Origin: SIG437 sp045576235
GTDB lineage: Bacteria > Bacillota > Clostridia > UBA1381 > UBA9506
NCBI GenBank assembly: GCA_045576235.1
Contig: JAZNGA010000052.1
Location: 81,721-145,720, forward strand
DNA: 64,000 bases
Reading direction: 5' to 3'
In this document: in pieces, positions 16,764 to 25,270 of the stretch
How the letters are laid out: every line of letters begins with the position of its first letter
How positions within the stretch are numbered: the stretch's first letter is position 1
Made by a program: the position numbers and the translations under genes
The notes under the pieces: model-generated
Databases searched by the model: none
What the model was told of the DNA's origin: nothing
What the model saw: the letters and a program-made list of their open reading frames with translations, nothing else

Positions 16764-19223
16764 ATGAAGATTGTATTTTCGACAAAAAATGTTAATCGCG
16801 CGTCTTTTTTAGACATTTGCCGATATGCCTACGACTATGATTTTGCAGGCTTTGAAATATATGATGCCTTGAAAGAGCGCAGTCAGCATCATGATAGCGT
16901 GCTCCGCCGCGAAAGAACATCGGACGCAAAAAGAAAGCTCATTAACAGAGGCCTTTCTATTTCTGCCCTTCGTATGCCATCTCCCATTGAAAGTGATGAT
17001 GTGACAAGCGAAGTAGTTTCCAAATATGTTGATATGGCGGCGAATGCAGGCGTTGAAAACATAATAGTCAGAATTGAAGAGGAAACTTCTTTTGATGTTC
17101 TTAAAGAAAAGCTTTCATGCGCAATAAGTCACGCTGAAAAGGCAGATGTCGGAATTTTGCTTGAAACTGTCGGCTATCTTTCAGACACAGAAAAGGTTAT
17201 TGACATCATAAACTATTTCTCATCTGCTGTAATTGGTGCATCGTGGAATGTGAGGGGAACATATTTCGGTGCAGGTGAAACAGCAGAAGCAACAATCAAG
17301 ACGCTCGGAGCATATATAAAATATGTTCGTCTCGGGGATATGAGAGACGGAAAGACTGTTTTGATAGGAGAGGGAGAACTTCCTGTTGAAAACTTGATAA
17401 AAGCGCTTTCTTCTCTTAATTTCGATGGATTTATTTGTGTGGCGTGGAATGAAGATATTAACGATGCAGACATTGTCTTAACTCATTTTGCAAACTATAT
17501 TTCATCTTTAAGGCGCGAAAAGAAAACATTTGATAAGGTTTATTACAACAGAGCAAAAACCGGAACATTTGTCTGGAAAAAATATGATGTCATAGATGCA
17601 ACATTTTCTGATGTTTTAGACACTATGGCTGAAAAATATCCTGACCAGTATGCTTTTAAATATCCGACGCTTGACTACACGAGAACATATCAGCAGTTTA
17701 AAAGAGATGTTGACGAGTGTGCCGCTGCACTTATTTCGCTCGGCGTTAAAGCAGGTGACCATGTTGCAGTCTGGGCGACAAATGTGCCGCAGTGGTTTAT
17801 CACATTCTGGGCAACAACAAAAATCGGTGCAGTTTTAGTCACAGTCAACACAGCTTATAAGATTCACGAAATTGAATATCTTTTAAAGCAGTCTGACACT
17901 CACACTCTTGTTATGATTGAAGATTGCAAGGACATAAACTATAAAGAAATTATTGAAGAACTTTGCCCTGAGCTTGAAAACCTTGAGCCGGGAGCGCCAC
18001 TCTATTCAAAAAATCTTCCGTTCCTCCGAAATGTGGTGACAGTCGGTTTTTCAATGAAGGGCTGTCTGACATGGGAGCAGATGCTTTCGCGTGCATCACT
18101 TGTTCCGAGAGAAGAAGTGAGAAGGCGTGCTTCGCTTGTTAAGCCTGACGATGTTTGCAACATGCAATACACATCAGGAACAACAGGTTTTCCAAAAGGC
18201 GTTATGCTCACGCACCGCAACATTGTCAACAACGGAAAGACTATTGGCGACAGAATGGATTTATCAACGGCAGATCGTATGATGATTCAGGTGCCTATGT
18301 TCCATTGCTTTGGAATGGTTCTTTCAATGACATCTATGATGACTCACGGCGGAACGCTTTGCCCTATTCCATATTTTTCGCCTAAATCATCGCTTGCCTG
18401 CGTGAATGACGAACACATCACATGCTTCAATGGTGTTCCGACTATGTTTATCGCAATGTTTAACCACGCTGATTTTGCAAAAACAGATTTTTCATATATG
18501 AGAACAGGAATTATGGCAGGCGCAAACTGTCCCGCAGACCTTATGCGCCGTGCGGCAGATGAAATGAATATGCACGAAATCATTTCTGTTTATGGACAGA
18601 CGGAGGCATCTCCCGGTTGCACTATGGGCGAGGTTAACGAAGATATTGACCACCGTGTCGAAACGGTTGGAAGTGCTTTTCCGGGCGTTGAGTGCAAGAT
18701 TATTGACCCTGAGACAGGCGAGGAGCTTCCTGACGGTGAAAGCGGAGAATTTGTTGCCCGCGGATTTAATATAATGAAGGGCTACTATAAAATGCCTGAA
18801 GCAACTGCGCAGGCGATTGACTCTGACGGATGGCTCCATTCAGGAGACATATGTATGAGAACTCCAGACGGATATTATAAGGTGACGGGAAGATTAAAGG
18901 ACATGATTATTCGCGGCGGTGAAAATCTTTATCCCCGTGAAATTGAAGAGTTTTATCTGACAAACCCGAAGGTGCGTGATGTTCAGGTGGTTGGTGTTCC
19001 TGATGAAAGATATGGCGAGGAATGTTGCGCATGGATTATTCTCCATAAAGGTGAAACTGCAGATGAAAATGAAATGAAAGAGTTTGGAAATGCATCTATT
19101 GCGCGCCATAAGGTTCCGAGATATTTCTTGTTTGTCAATGAATTTCCGATGAATGCTGCAGGCAAAATCTTAAAATATAAAATGCGCGATGAGTCAGCGG
19201 AAATATTAGGACTTAAAAAATAG
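16764..19223 (+). CDS. Fusion: xylose-isomerase-like TIM barrel plus acyl-CoA synthetase
   Basis: 819 aa. Residues 1 to about 265 look like a sugar-phosphate isomerase/AP-endonuclease-2 TIM barrel (GILLETVGYLSDTEKVIDI, YVRLGDMRDGK, IGEGELPVENLIKAL), though the usual metal-ligand histidines seem replaced. Residues about 285-815 are an adenylate-forming acyl-CoA synthetase with P-loop YTSGTTGFPKG, VYGQTEASP, GWLHSGDI, the hinge GRLKDMIIRGGENLYPREIE and the catalytic lysine in NAAGKILKYK. It would activate a carboxylate to acyl-CoA through an acyl-AMP. It is translationally coupled to the LeuA-like gene behind a leucine T-box, suggesting a branched-chain acid such as isovalerate as substrate (inference). 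A 232-bp structured repeat starts four bases after its stop. Confidence 0.85.
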   Translation: MKIVFSTKNVNRASFLDICRYAYDYDFAGFEIYDALKERSQHHDSVLRRERTSDAKRKLINRGLSISALRMPSPIESDDVTSEVVSKYVDMAANAGVENIIVRIEEETSFDVLKEKLSCAISHAEKADVGILLETVGYLSDTEKVIDIINYFSSAVIGASWNVRGTYFGAGETAEATIKTLGAYIKYVRLGDMRDGKTVLIGEGELPVENLIKALSSLNFDGFICVAWNEDINDADIVLTHFANYISSLRREKKTFDKVYYNRAKTGTFVWKKYDVIDATFSDVLDTMAEKYPDQYAFKYPTLDYTRTYQQFKRDVDECAAALISLGVKAGDHVAVWATNVPQWFITFWATTKIGAVLVTVNTAYKIHEIEYLLKQSDTHTLVMIEDCKDINYKEIIEELCPELENLEPGAPLYSKNLPFLRNVVTVGFSMKGCLTWEQMLSRASLVPREEVRRRASLVKPDDVCNMQYTSGTTGFPKGVMLTHRNIVNNGKTIGDRMDLSTADRMMIQVPMFHCFGMVLSMTSMMTHGGTLCPIPYFSPKSSLACVNDEHITCFNGVPTMFIAMFNHADFAKTDFSYMRTGIMAGANCPADLMRRAADEMNMHEIISVYGQTEASPGCTMGEVNEDIDHRVETVGSAFPGVECKIIDPETGEELPDGESGEFVARGFNIMKGYYKMPEATAQAIDSDGWLHSGDICMRTPDGYYKVTGRLKDMIIRGGENLYPREIEEFYLTNPKVRDVQVVGVPDERYGEECCAWIILHKGETADENEMKEFGNASIARHKVPRYFLFVNEFPMNAAGKILKYKMRDESAEILGLKK

Positions 19224-19227
19224 TGGG

Positions 19228-19459
19228 TGTAGCAAAATGCGCATAACACACAAGGCAAAGAAAAGGCTTTGAAAAAACATTTGATTGTTTACTGAAAATC
19301 AATAAAGCAGTAAGGTCAAGGAAGGAATTCGCTATTTGGCGAATTCCTTTTTTTAAATGCCTTGTGTTTTGAACAAACTTCACCTCTCGCTGTGCAAAAG
19401 CACAGCATCGGGTAACCCCTGTGGGTTCAGTTTGTCCAATCTGCGCTATTTTCCGTCCA
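19228..19459 (+). repeat. Structured 3'-UTR repeat element, full copy 1
   Basis: About 232 bp shared with an inverted copy at 57260-57492. Common blocks in order are TGTAGCAAAATGC, CACACAAGGCAA, a variable stretch, GGAATTCGC/GCGAATTCC hairpin, TGCCTTGTGTTTTGAAC, a three-way-junction core (19372-19436) and CTATTTTCCGTCCA. The core has an outer stem ACAAACT/AGTTTGT and inner hairpins GCTGTGC/GCACAGC and AACCC/GGGTT. It begins four bases after the acyl-CoA synthetase stop and fills most of the 330-bp gap before groEL. Confidence 0.85.
19322..19354 (+). terminator. Terminator-like hairpin inside the repeat element
   Basis: Perfect 9-bp stem GGAATTCGC/GCGAATTCC followed by TTTTTTT. The counterpart in the 57.3-kb copy keeps the stem. 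Confidence 0.7.
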
Positions 19460-19500
19460 CCCAAAAGTGGGTGTAGTAAAATGCGCACCCAACAAAAGAA

Positions 19501-19533
19501 AGACTGTAGCAAAATTGCTACAGCCTCTTTTTG
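19501..19533 (+). terminator. Terminator hairpin before groEL
   Basis: CTGTAGCAA/TTGCTACAG stem followed by CCTCTTTTTG, between the plus-strand acyl-CoA synthetase unit and the convergent end of groEL. It is another member of the recurring GCTGTAGCAAAAT hairpin family. Confidence 0.7.
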
Positions 19534-19554
19534 TTTGTTTTTGGAGTTTATCTC

Positions 19555-21186
19555 TTAAAATCCCATTCCGCCGCCGGGCATTCCGCCGCCTGCAGGCATT
19601 GGCATCTCAGGTTCGGGCTTATTTGCAACAACACTCTCTGTTGTTAAAACCATTGATGCAATACTTGCTGCATTCTGGAGAGCTGAACGAGTCACTTTTG
19701 CAGGGTCAACGATGCCTGCTTTTAACATGTCAACATATTCTCCTTTTAATGCATTGAAGCCAATCTTATCTTCTGATTTTTTGATGTTTTCAACGATAAC
19801 TGAGCCTTCTAAACCTGCATTTGCAGCAATCTGCTTAACAGGCTCTTCCAAAGCCTTTAACACGATGTTAACACCTGTTTTTTCGTCGCCTTCTGTTTCG
19901 TCAATGAGCTTTTCAACGGCTTTAATAGCGTTGATGTAAGCTGTTCCACCGCCTGCGATAACGCCTTCTTCGATAGCGGCTCTTGTAGCAGCGAGAGCGT
20001 CTTCAATTCTGAGCTTCATTTCCTTCATTTCAGTTTCAGTAGCAGCACCAACCTTGATAACTGCAACGCCGCCTGAAAGCTTAGCCAAGCGTTCCTGAAG
20101 CTTTTCTCTGTCAAAGTCTGATGTTGATTCTTCAATCTGAACCTTAATCTGACCGATTCTTGCTTTGATTTCGTCAGGTGAACCTGCGCCATCAACAATG
20201 ATTGTGTTTTCTTTCTGGATTTTAACCTGTTTAGCACGACCAAGCTGTGAAAGCTGGGTTTCCTTTAAGTCGTAGCCGAGCTCTTCAGAGATAACCTCGC
20301 CGCCTGTTAAGGTTGCGATATCTTTGAGCATTTCTTTTCTTCTGTCGCCAAAGCCGGGAGCTTTAACAGCAACGCAAACGAATGTTCCGCGGAGCTTGTT
20401 GACTAAAAGCGTAGCGAGTGCTTCGCCTTCGATGTCTTCAGCGATGATAACGAGCTTTTTGCCCTGCTGAACAATCTGCTCTAAAACAGGAAGAATTTCC
20501 TGAATGTTTGCAATTTTCTTATCTGTGATTAAGATGAATGCATCATCAATGACAGCTTCCATTTTCTCTGTGTCAGTTACCATATAGGGAGAAATGTAGC
20601 CTCTGTCAAACTGCATACCTTCAACAACTTCTGAATATGTCTCAGCTGTTTTTGATTCCTCAACAGTGATAACACCGTCTGATGTAACCTTTTCTGTTGC
20701 TTCGGCAATCAATGAACCAATCTTTTCATCAGCAGCAGAAATTGAAGCAACACGAGCGATGTCTTCTTTTCCGCTAACTTTTTCACTTGAAGCTTTGATA
20801 TATTCAACTGCAGCATCAACAGCTTTTGAAATACCTTTTCTGATAATCATCGGGTTAGCTCCTGCAGCAACATTTTTAAGACCTTCACGAATGAGAGCCT
20901 GAGCGAGAAGTGTTGCAGTTGTTGTTCCGTCACCTGCAATATCGTTAGTTTTTGTTGCAACTTCTTTAACGAGCTGAGCGCCCATGTTTTCAAATGCATC
21001 CTCAAGCTCAATCTCTTTAGCAATTGTAACACCGTCGTTTGTGATGAGCGGTGCGCCAAACTTCTTATCTAAAACAACATTTCTTCCCTTAGGGCCGAGT
21101 GTCACTTTAACTGCATCTGCAAGCTGATTAACACCGCGCTCTAAGGCTTTTCTTGCTTCTTCACCAAATAAAATTTCTTTTGCCAT
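19555..21186 (-). CDS. groEL: 60 kDa chaperonin GroEL
   Basis: Chaperonin subunit forming the tetradecameric folding chamber with GroES. The 543-aa product begins MAKEILFGEEARKALERG, has the ATP-binding TLGPKGRNVVLDKK and NDGVTIAKEIELED and the GDGTTTATLLAQAL motif, and ends in a GGM-type repeat tail (PGGGMGF). A ribosome site GGAGG lies before the ATG and groES is 17 bases upstream. Control is by the CIRCE operator before groES. Confidence 0.99.
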   Translation of the reverse strand: MAKEILFGEEARKALERGVNQLADAVKVTLGPKGRNVVLDKKFGAPLITNDGVTIAKEIELEDAFENMGAQLVKEVATKTNDIAGDGTTTATLLAQALIREGLKNVAAGANPMIIRKGISKAVDAAVEYIKASSEKVSGKEDIARVASISAADEKIGSLIAEATEKVTSDGVITVEESKTAETYSEVVEGMQFDRGYISPYMVTDTEKMEAVIDDAFILITDKKIANIQEILPVLEQIVQQGKKLVIIAEDIEGEALATLLVNKLRGTFVCVAVKAPGFGDRRKEMLKDIATLTGGEVISEELGYDLKETQLSQLGRAKQVKIQKENTIIVDGAGSPDEIKARIGQIKVQIEESTSDFDREKLQERLAKLSGGVAVIKVGAATETEMKEMKLRIEDALAATRAAIEEGVIAGGGTAYINAIKAVEKLIDETEGDEKTGVNIVLKALEEPVKQIAANAGLEGSVIVENIKKSEDKIGFNALKGEYVDMLKAGIVDPAKVTRSALQNAASIASMVLTTESVVANKPEPEMPMPAGGGMPGGGMGF

Positions 21187-21203
21187 TTTAATTTCCTCCT
21201 TTA

Positions 21204-21488
21204 TTACTCAACGATTGCTAAAACATCGCTCTGTTTTAAAATTGTGTATTCAATGTCGTCAAATTTGATTTCAGTTCCTGCATATTTGCTTGTGATAACC
21301 TTATCTCCGACCTTGAGCTCCATTTTAACTTCCTTGCCGTCAACTATTCCACCGGGACCAACTGCAACAATTTCAGCCATCTGCGGTTTTTCTTTAGCAG
21401 CGCCTGTTAAAATAATTCCGCTTTTTGTTGTCTCTTCTGTTTCTACCATTTTAATTACGACTCTGTCGCCTAACGGTTTGATGTTCAT
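21204..21488 (-). CDS. groES: 10 kDa co-chaperonin GroES
   Basis: Heptameric lid of the GroEL chamber, 94 aa, starting MNIKPLGDRVVIK and containing the mobile-loop segment ETTKSGIILTGAAKEKP and GKEVKMELKVGDKVI. ATG 21488 has AGGAGG seven bases upstream; the 23-residue longer frame runs into the CIRCE operator and was rejected. First gene of groES-groEL. Confidence 0.98.
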   Translation of the reverse strand: MNIKPLGDRVVIKMVETEETTKSGIILTGAAKEKPQMAEIVAVGPGGIVDGKEVKMELKVGDKVITSKYAGTEIKFDDIEYTILKQSDVLAIVE

Positions 21489-21550
21489 GATTTGTCCTCC
21501 TATATTTTGTTTTATTTTTACAATTTTATGGGGCGTGAGCCCTTTGTTTG

Positions 21551-21577
21551 TTAGCACTCTTATTTCGTGAGTGCTAA
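21551..21577 (-). promoter_or_regulatory. CIRCE operator before groES-groEL
   Basis: Perfect TTAGCACTC-N9-GAGTGCTAA repeat. A TATAAT -10 box on the minus strand (21590-21585) lies eight bases upstream; no clear -35 box is visible. It is identical in its arms to the htpG operator. Confidence 0.95.
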
Positions 21578-21804
21578 ATCTTCTATTATATTACTAGTAT
21601 TTGGGTGTTTTAGCAAATAATATGGCATATGAAAAAATGAAAATATGTGCCCTTTACTTCGATTTTCTTTTAAATTCTTTAAAATGCTTTGTTTTTTAAG
21701 ATTTAAATAATTGGTAAAAAATCATTAAAAATTTGTACATAAATAATTGAAAAGACAGCCGTTTTGTGATAATATTAAAAAAAATATTTTAAGGAAAAAG
21801 AATC

Positions 21805-23031
21805 ATGAAAAATTATGATGTGATTGTGATTGGCGGCGGGGCAGCAGGTCTGATTGCTGCAGGCAGAGCCGCGGAGCTTGGGAAAAATGTTCTCCTTGTT
21901 GAAAAAAATGAGAAGCTCGGAAAGAAGGTCTATATAACGGGCAAGGGAAGATGCAATGTGACAAATTCTGCTGACCTTGCAGATATGATTAAGTCGATTC
22001 CGATAAACGGAAGGTTTATGTATAGCGCTCTTTCAAAATTTTCAAACTGGGATTTAATCGGGCTTTTATATGAAAACGGAACTCCCACAAAAGAGGAGCG
22101 CGGCGGGCGAATGTTTCCCGAAAGCGATAAATCTTCAGATGTCATAAAAGCGCTTTCAAAATATGCATTAAGGGATAATGTTTCGCTTTTGCGCGATGAA
22201 GCAAAAGAGCTTATCATAGAAGGCGGAAAGATTATTGGCGTGAAGCTGAAAAGCGAAGGAAAGATTTCAGCGCCTAAAGTGATTGTTGCAACGGGAGGAA
22301 AGAGCTATCCGCAGACGGGCTCAACAGGTGATGGCTTTAAGTTTGCGCGTGCCTCGGGGCACATTGTCAAAAAACCGAAGGCGGCTTTGGTTCCGCTTGT
22401 GACAAAGGAAAAATGGGTTAAGGAGCTTCAGGGTTTATCATTAAAAAACATCAGAATTGAACTGGCGGAAAACGGAGAAACCATTTATGAGGATTTTGGA
22501 GAAATGCTTTTCACCCATTTTGGCTTGTCGGGGCCTGTGATTTTATCTTCAAGCATTCACATGGATAATTTTAAAGATAATGAATATAAAGTGAAAATTG
22601 ATTTAAAACCTGCGCTCGACAGAGAGACACTTGATAAGAGGCTTTTGAGAGAATTTGAAGAAAACAAAAATAAAGACTATGTGAACAGCTTGGAAAGTCT
22701 TCTTCCACAAAAACTCATTCCTGTCATTGTTCGGGAGTCGGGGATTGATGCAAGGAAAAAGGTGAATGAAATAACAAAAGAAGAACGCACGCGACTTTGC
22801 ACGCTCCTGAAAGCCTTTGAGTTCACCGTGACGGGCTTCAGGCCCATTGAGGAAGCAATAGTCACATCGGGCGGCGTCGCGGTCAACGAGATTAACCCAA
22901 AGACTATGGAATCGAAAATCGTTAAGGGGTTATTTTTTGCAGGCGAGGTCATAGATGTATGCGCATATACGGGCGGCTATAATCTGCAAATTGCATTTTC
23001 TACTGGATATTGTGCAGGAAGCGACGAATAA
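21805..23031 (+). CDS. HI0933/YhiN-family FAD flavoprotein
   Basis: Predicted FAD-dependent oxidoreductase of unknown physiological substrate, 408 aa, sometimes labelled aminoacetone oxidase family. It shows the N-terminal dinucleotide-binding motif VIGGGAAGLIAAGRAAELG, the family motif GRCNVTNS near residue 48, KVIVATGGKSYPQTGSTGDG, the C-terminal VTSGGVAVNEINPKTMESK and GLFFAGEVIDVCAYTGGYN. The start has AAGGA upstream and a TTGAAA-N17-TAATAT promoter. It is a single gene between groES and a repeat region. The enzyme family is clear, the reaction is not. Confidence 0.9.
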   Translation: MKNYDVIVIGGGAAGLIAAGRAAELGKNVLLVEKNEKLGKKVYITGKGRCNVTNSADLADMIKSIPINGRFMYSALSKFSNWDLIGLLYENGTPTKEERGGRMFPESDKSSDVIKALSKYALRDNVSLLRDEAKELIIEGGKIIGVKLKSEGKISAPKVIVATGGKSYPQTGSTGDGFKFARASGHIVKKPKAALVPLVTKEKWVKELQGLSLKNIRIELAENGETIYEDFGEMLFTHFGLSGPVILSSSIHMDNFKDNEYKVKIDLKPALDRETLDKRLLREFEENKNKDYVNSLESLLPQKLIPVIVRESGIDARKKVNEITKEERTRLCTLLKAFEFTVTGFRPIEEAIVTSGGVAVNEINPKTMESKIVKGLFFAGEVIDVCAYTGGYNLQIAFSTGYCAGSDE

Positions 23032-23130
23032 GATAAAAAGGCAGTTTTCACAAATCAAAATCTACCTTCTAATTTTTTCTTTTAAGTTGTTATTTTTATA
23101 GTAAGTGATGTCGAATTTTGGGGAAATAAA

Positions 23131-23264
23131 AAAGCCTCCCTTGCCTAAAGGGAGGGGGACCGTCGAAGACGGTGGAGGGATATAAAAGAGGGGTTTGAAT
23201 TAAATGAAAAAAGAATCCCCCAGTCTGCTTTGCAGACAGCCCCCTTTAGGCAAGGGGGCCTTGT
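23131..23264. repeat. MITE-like palindromic repeat
   Basis: The 345-bp gap 23032-23377 contains a unit of about 134 bp whose two arms (23132-23181 and 23215-23264) are imperfect inverted copies. Each arm carries TTGCCTAAAGGG and a small internal hairpin (ACCGTC/GACGGT in one, TCTGC/GCAGA in the other). No coding capacity. No second copy was noticed in the window. Nothing else is recognised in the gap. Confidence 0.65.
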
Positions 23265-23377
23265 GGCAGTGCAGAGTTCAGCTAATTGGTTGCATCTAAA
23301 CCTTATGTATCGCAATATTGTGCTGAATGTTGTCGAAAGAAAAAAGCCTCGTCAGATTGTCAAGCCTAAGTTTGCAT

Positions 23378-24043
23378 CTAAAACATCTGTCCCGCATATG
23401 GGCAGACTTTTATACATATTCCACAAACAGCGCCTCTGCCAATGTGTTGGAATTTTTCTTTCATAAATTTACTGCAGGCAAGCGCATCAATTATCGGAGT
23501 CTCAGGGTTATCAAACGAAAATTCCAGTCCCGAAAGAGCCATTGCAGGACAGGCATTAACGCAGGCGTTGCATCCTGCACATTTGCTTTCAGGCAACTTT
23601 TGGCAAAATCCATGTGACAAGTCACAGTCAGTTATAATCGTGCCGAGGCGGACACGCGGACCGAATTTTTCAGACAGGAAAAGAGCATTTTTACCGACTG
23701 TGCCAAGACCTGCTTTAACTGCCTGCATTTTATGAGATAAAAGTCCCTTTGTTCCGTTTATTGATTGTGATGCCGCAATGGGCACATATCGATAGCCGTT
23801 TTGTTCCAAAAGAAGTCCTATCCGAAGGAGAACATGGTCGATGAATGCATTCACTGTTCTGTAGTGATGAAAATATGTGTGCGTGGGAGCGTCGCAGATA
23901 GCATCAATGACAGCGTCTGAAAGCTTAATCACGATGCTAATGCTGTTATTTAAACCGTCATATTCAGCCAAAGGCTCACACGGAGCAAAGCCTATGTCAG
24001 AAACTCCAAGCGAAAAAGCTAAATTTTTAATCTTTTCAATCAT
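23378..24043 (-). CDS. 4Fe-4S double-cluster protein (epoxyqueuosine reductase-related)
   Basis: 221 aa. The C-terminal third has two ferredoxin-like clusters, CAGCNACVNACP and CGICIKVCP with an additional upstream cysteine, and the middle has the segment KAGLGTVGKNALFLSEKFGPRVRLGTI typical of the QueG-related family. It is much shorter than true QueG (about 300-380 aa) and lacks its C-terminal repeat region, so it is better called a 4Fe-4S double-cluster-binding protein of unknown function. The ribosome site is weak. It is convergent with the flavoprotein across the palindromic repeat. Confidence 0.8.
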   Translation of the reverse strand: MIEKIKNLAFSLGVSDIGFAPCEPLAEYDGLNNSISIVIKLSDAVIDAICDAPTHTYFHHYRTVNAFIDHVLLRIGLLLEQNGYRYVPIAASQSINGTKGLLSHKMQAVKAGLGTVGKNALFLSEKFGPRVRLGTIITDCDLSHGFCQKLPESKCAGCNACVNACPAMALSGLEFSFDNPETPIIDALACSKFMKEKFQHIGRGAVCGICIKVCPYAGQMF

Positions 24044-24199
24044 AATATCACACCCTTTTCACACAAATTTTACCACAATTTAAAGATAAGAACAATTCTT
24101 TTTGCCAAAATTTAAAAAAAATATTAAATAATACTTGCATTTTTTATCATTTTAATTTAAACTATATATAGAGAAAAAAGAAACTTTTGGAGGTAACTT

Positions 24200-24757
24200 A
24201 TGATTTCAGCTGGTGAATTTAGAAACGGTATTACATTTGAATTTGAAGGAAATGTTTATCAGATAGTTGAGTTTCAACATGTGAAGCCCGGAAAAGGTGC
24301 TGCATTTGTCAGAACAAAGCTTAAGAATGTTATAACAGGTGCTGTTGTTGAAAAAACTTTCCGTCCCACAGAAAAAATGCCGAAGGCGCATATTGACAGA
24401 AAGAGCATGGCATACTCTTATAATGACGGAGATTTATTCTATTTCATGGACAATGAGACATTTGATATGATGCCGCTTGGTGAGGATGCTTTAGGCGACG
24501 CTCTTAAATATGTTACAGAAAACATGAATGTCACAGTTCTCTCATATAAGGGAAATGTGTTTGGCGTTGAGCCTCCGACTTTTGTTGAGCTTGAGATAGC
24601 AGAGACAGAGCCGGGCGTTAAGGGAGACACAGCAACAGGGGCAACAAAGCCTGCAACGCTTGAGACCGGTGCAACTATCAATGTTCCGCTCTTTGTTAAT
24701 CAGGGAGACAGAATCAGAGTTGACACAAGAACAGGCGAATATATGGAAAGAGTTTAA
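24200..24757 (+). CDS. efp: Translation elongation factor P
   Basis: Relieves ribosome stalling at polyproline stretches. The 185-residue protein has the KOW-like N domain with the modifiable lysine K32 in HVKPGKGAAF, two OB domains, and the C-terminal signature GDRIRVDTRTGEYMERV. GGAGGT precedes ATG 24200. The only flanking gene that could be linked is the Cys/Asp-rich protein 48 bases downstream. Confidence 0.98.
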   Translation: MISAGEFRNGITFEFEGNVYQIVEFQHVKPGKGAAFVRTKLKNVITGAVVEKTFRPTEKMPKAHIDRKSMAYSYNDGDLFYFMDNETFDMMPLGEDALGDALKYVTENMNVTVLSYKGNVFGVEPPTFVELEIAETEPGVKGDTATGATKPATLETGATINVPLFVNQGDRIRVDTRTGEYMERV

Positions 24758-24805
24758 TCTCTAATTTTTCGAAAGGAGAGGCAATAGTTTTTGCCAAAAT
24801 GACTT

Positions 24806-25255
24806 ATGGGATATTTGACAGAGAAGGTTGCTTATTTAAAAGGTCTTGCTGATGGAATGAAGATTGATGATTCCACAAATGAGGGAAAGCTTTTTGTCAG
24901 CATTCTTGATGTTTTGGAAGAAATTTCATCGAGCCTTGAGGATTTGAACGAGGAAGTAATTGAAAGCGAAGCAAGAATTGACGAGCTGGAAGATTTTTCT
25001 GCTGAAATTTTAGATGAGCTTGAAGATTGCGACTGCGATTGCGATGATTGTGACTGTGATGATTGCGATTGCGAATATGATGAAGATGAAGAAGACATTG
25101 ATTTTTACGAGGTGGAATGTCCTTCATGCAAAGAAAAGGTTTATTTCGATGAAGATATGTTAGATGATGGCGAAATTTATTGCCCTAACTGCGAAGAAAA
25201 AATCGAAATTGAATTTGACTGTGATTGCGACTGCGACTGCGATTGCGAACACTAA
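24806..25255 (+). CDS. CD1247-type protein with Cys/Asp-rich tracts and zinc ribbon
   Basis: 149 aa, extremely acidic. Residues 1-70 form a coiled-coil-like helical domain (YLTEKVAYLKGLADGM) matching the clostridial CD1247 N-terminal family. Then comes a low-complexity run of alternating Asp and Cys (about residues 72-90), a CPSC...CPNC zinc ribbon (about 105-133), and a C-terminal run of five Asp-Cys pairs ending in CEH. A metal-binding or redox role is plausible but unproven. ATG 24806 is the only in-frame start after the stop at 24800; its GGAGAGG site is unusually distant, about 28 bases. It ends at a bidirectional terminator. Confidence 0.8.
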   Translation: MGYLTEKVAYLKGLADGMKIDDSTNEGKLFVSILDVLEEISSSLEDLNEEVIESEARIDELEDFSAEILDELEDCDCDCDDCDCDDCDCEYDEDEEDIDFYEVECPSCKEKVYFDEDMLDDGEIYCPNCEEKIEIEFDCDCDCDCDCEH

Positions 25256-25270
25256 TTAAAAAAGAATAAA

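Noticed and set aside
18492..18839. Minus-strand 115-codon frame inside the acyl-CoA synthetase
   Set aside because: The opposite frame carries strongly conserved adenylation motifs; this is a shadow.
23378..24043. Queuosine-pathway QueG
   Set aside because: Both 4Fe-4S clusters match, but the protein is far too short and lacks the C-terminal part; only a related family name is supported.
24832..25127. Serine- and glutamine-rich or Arg/His-rich frames opposite the Cys/Asp-rich gene
   Set aside because: They are reflections of the repetitive GAT/TGC codons of the real gene and have no initiation signals.
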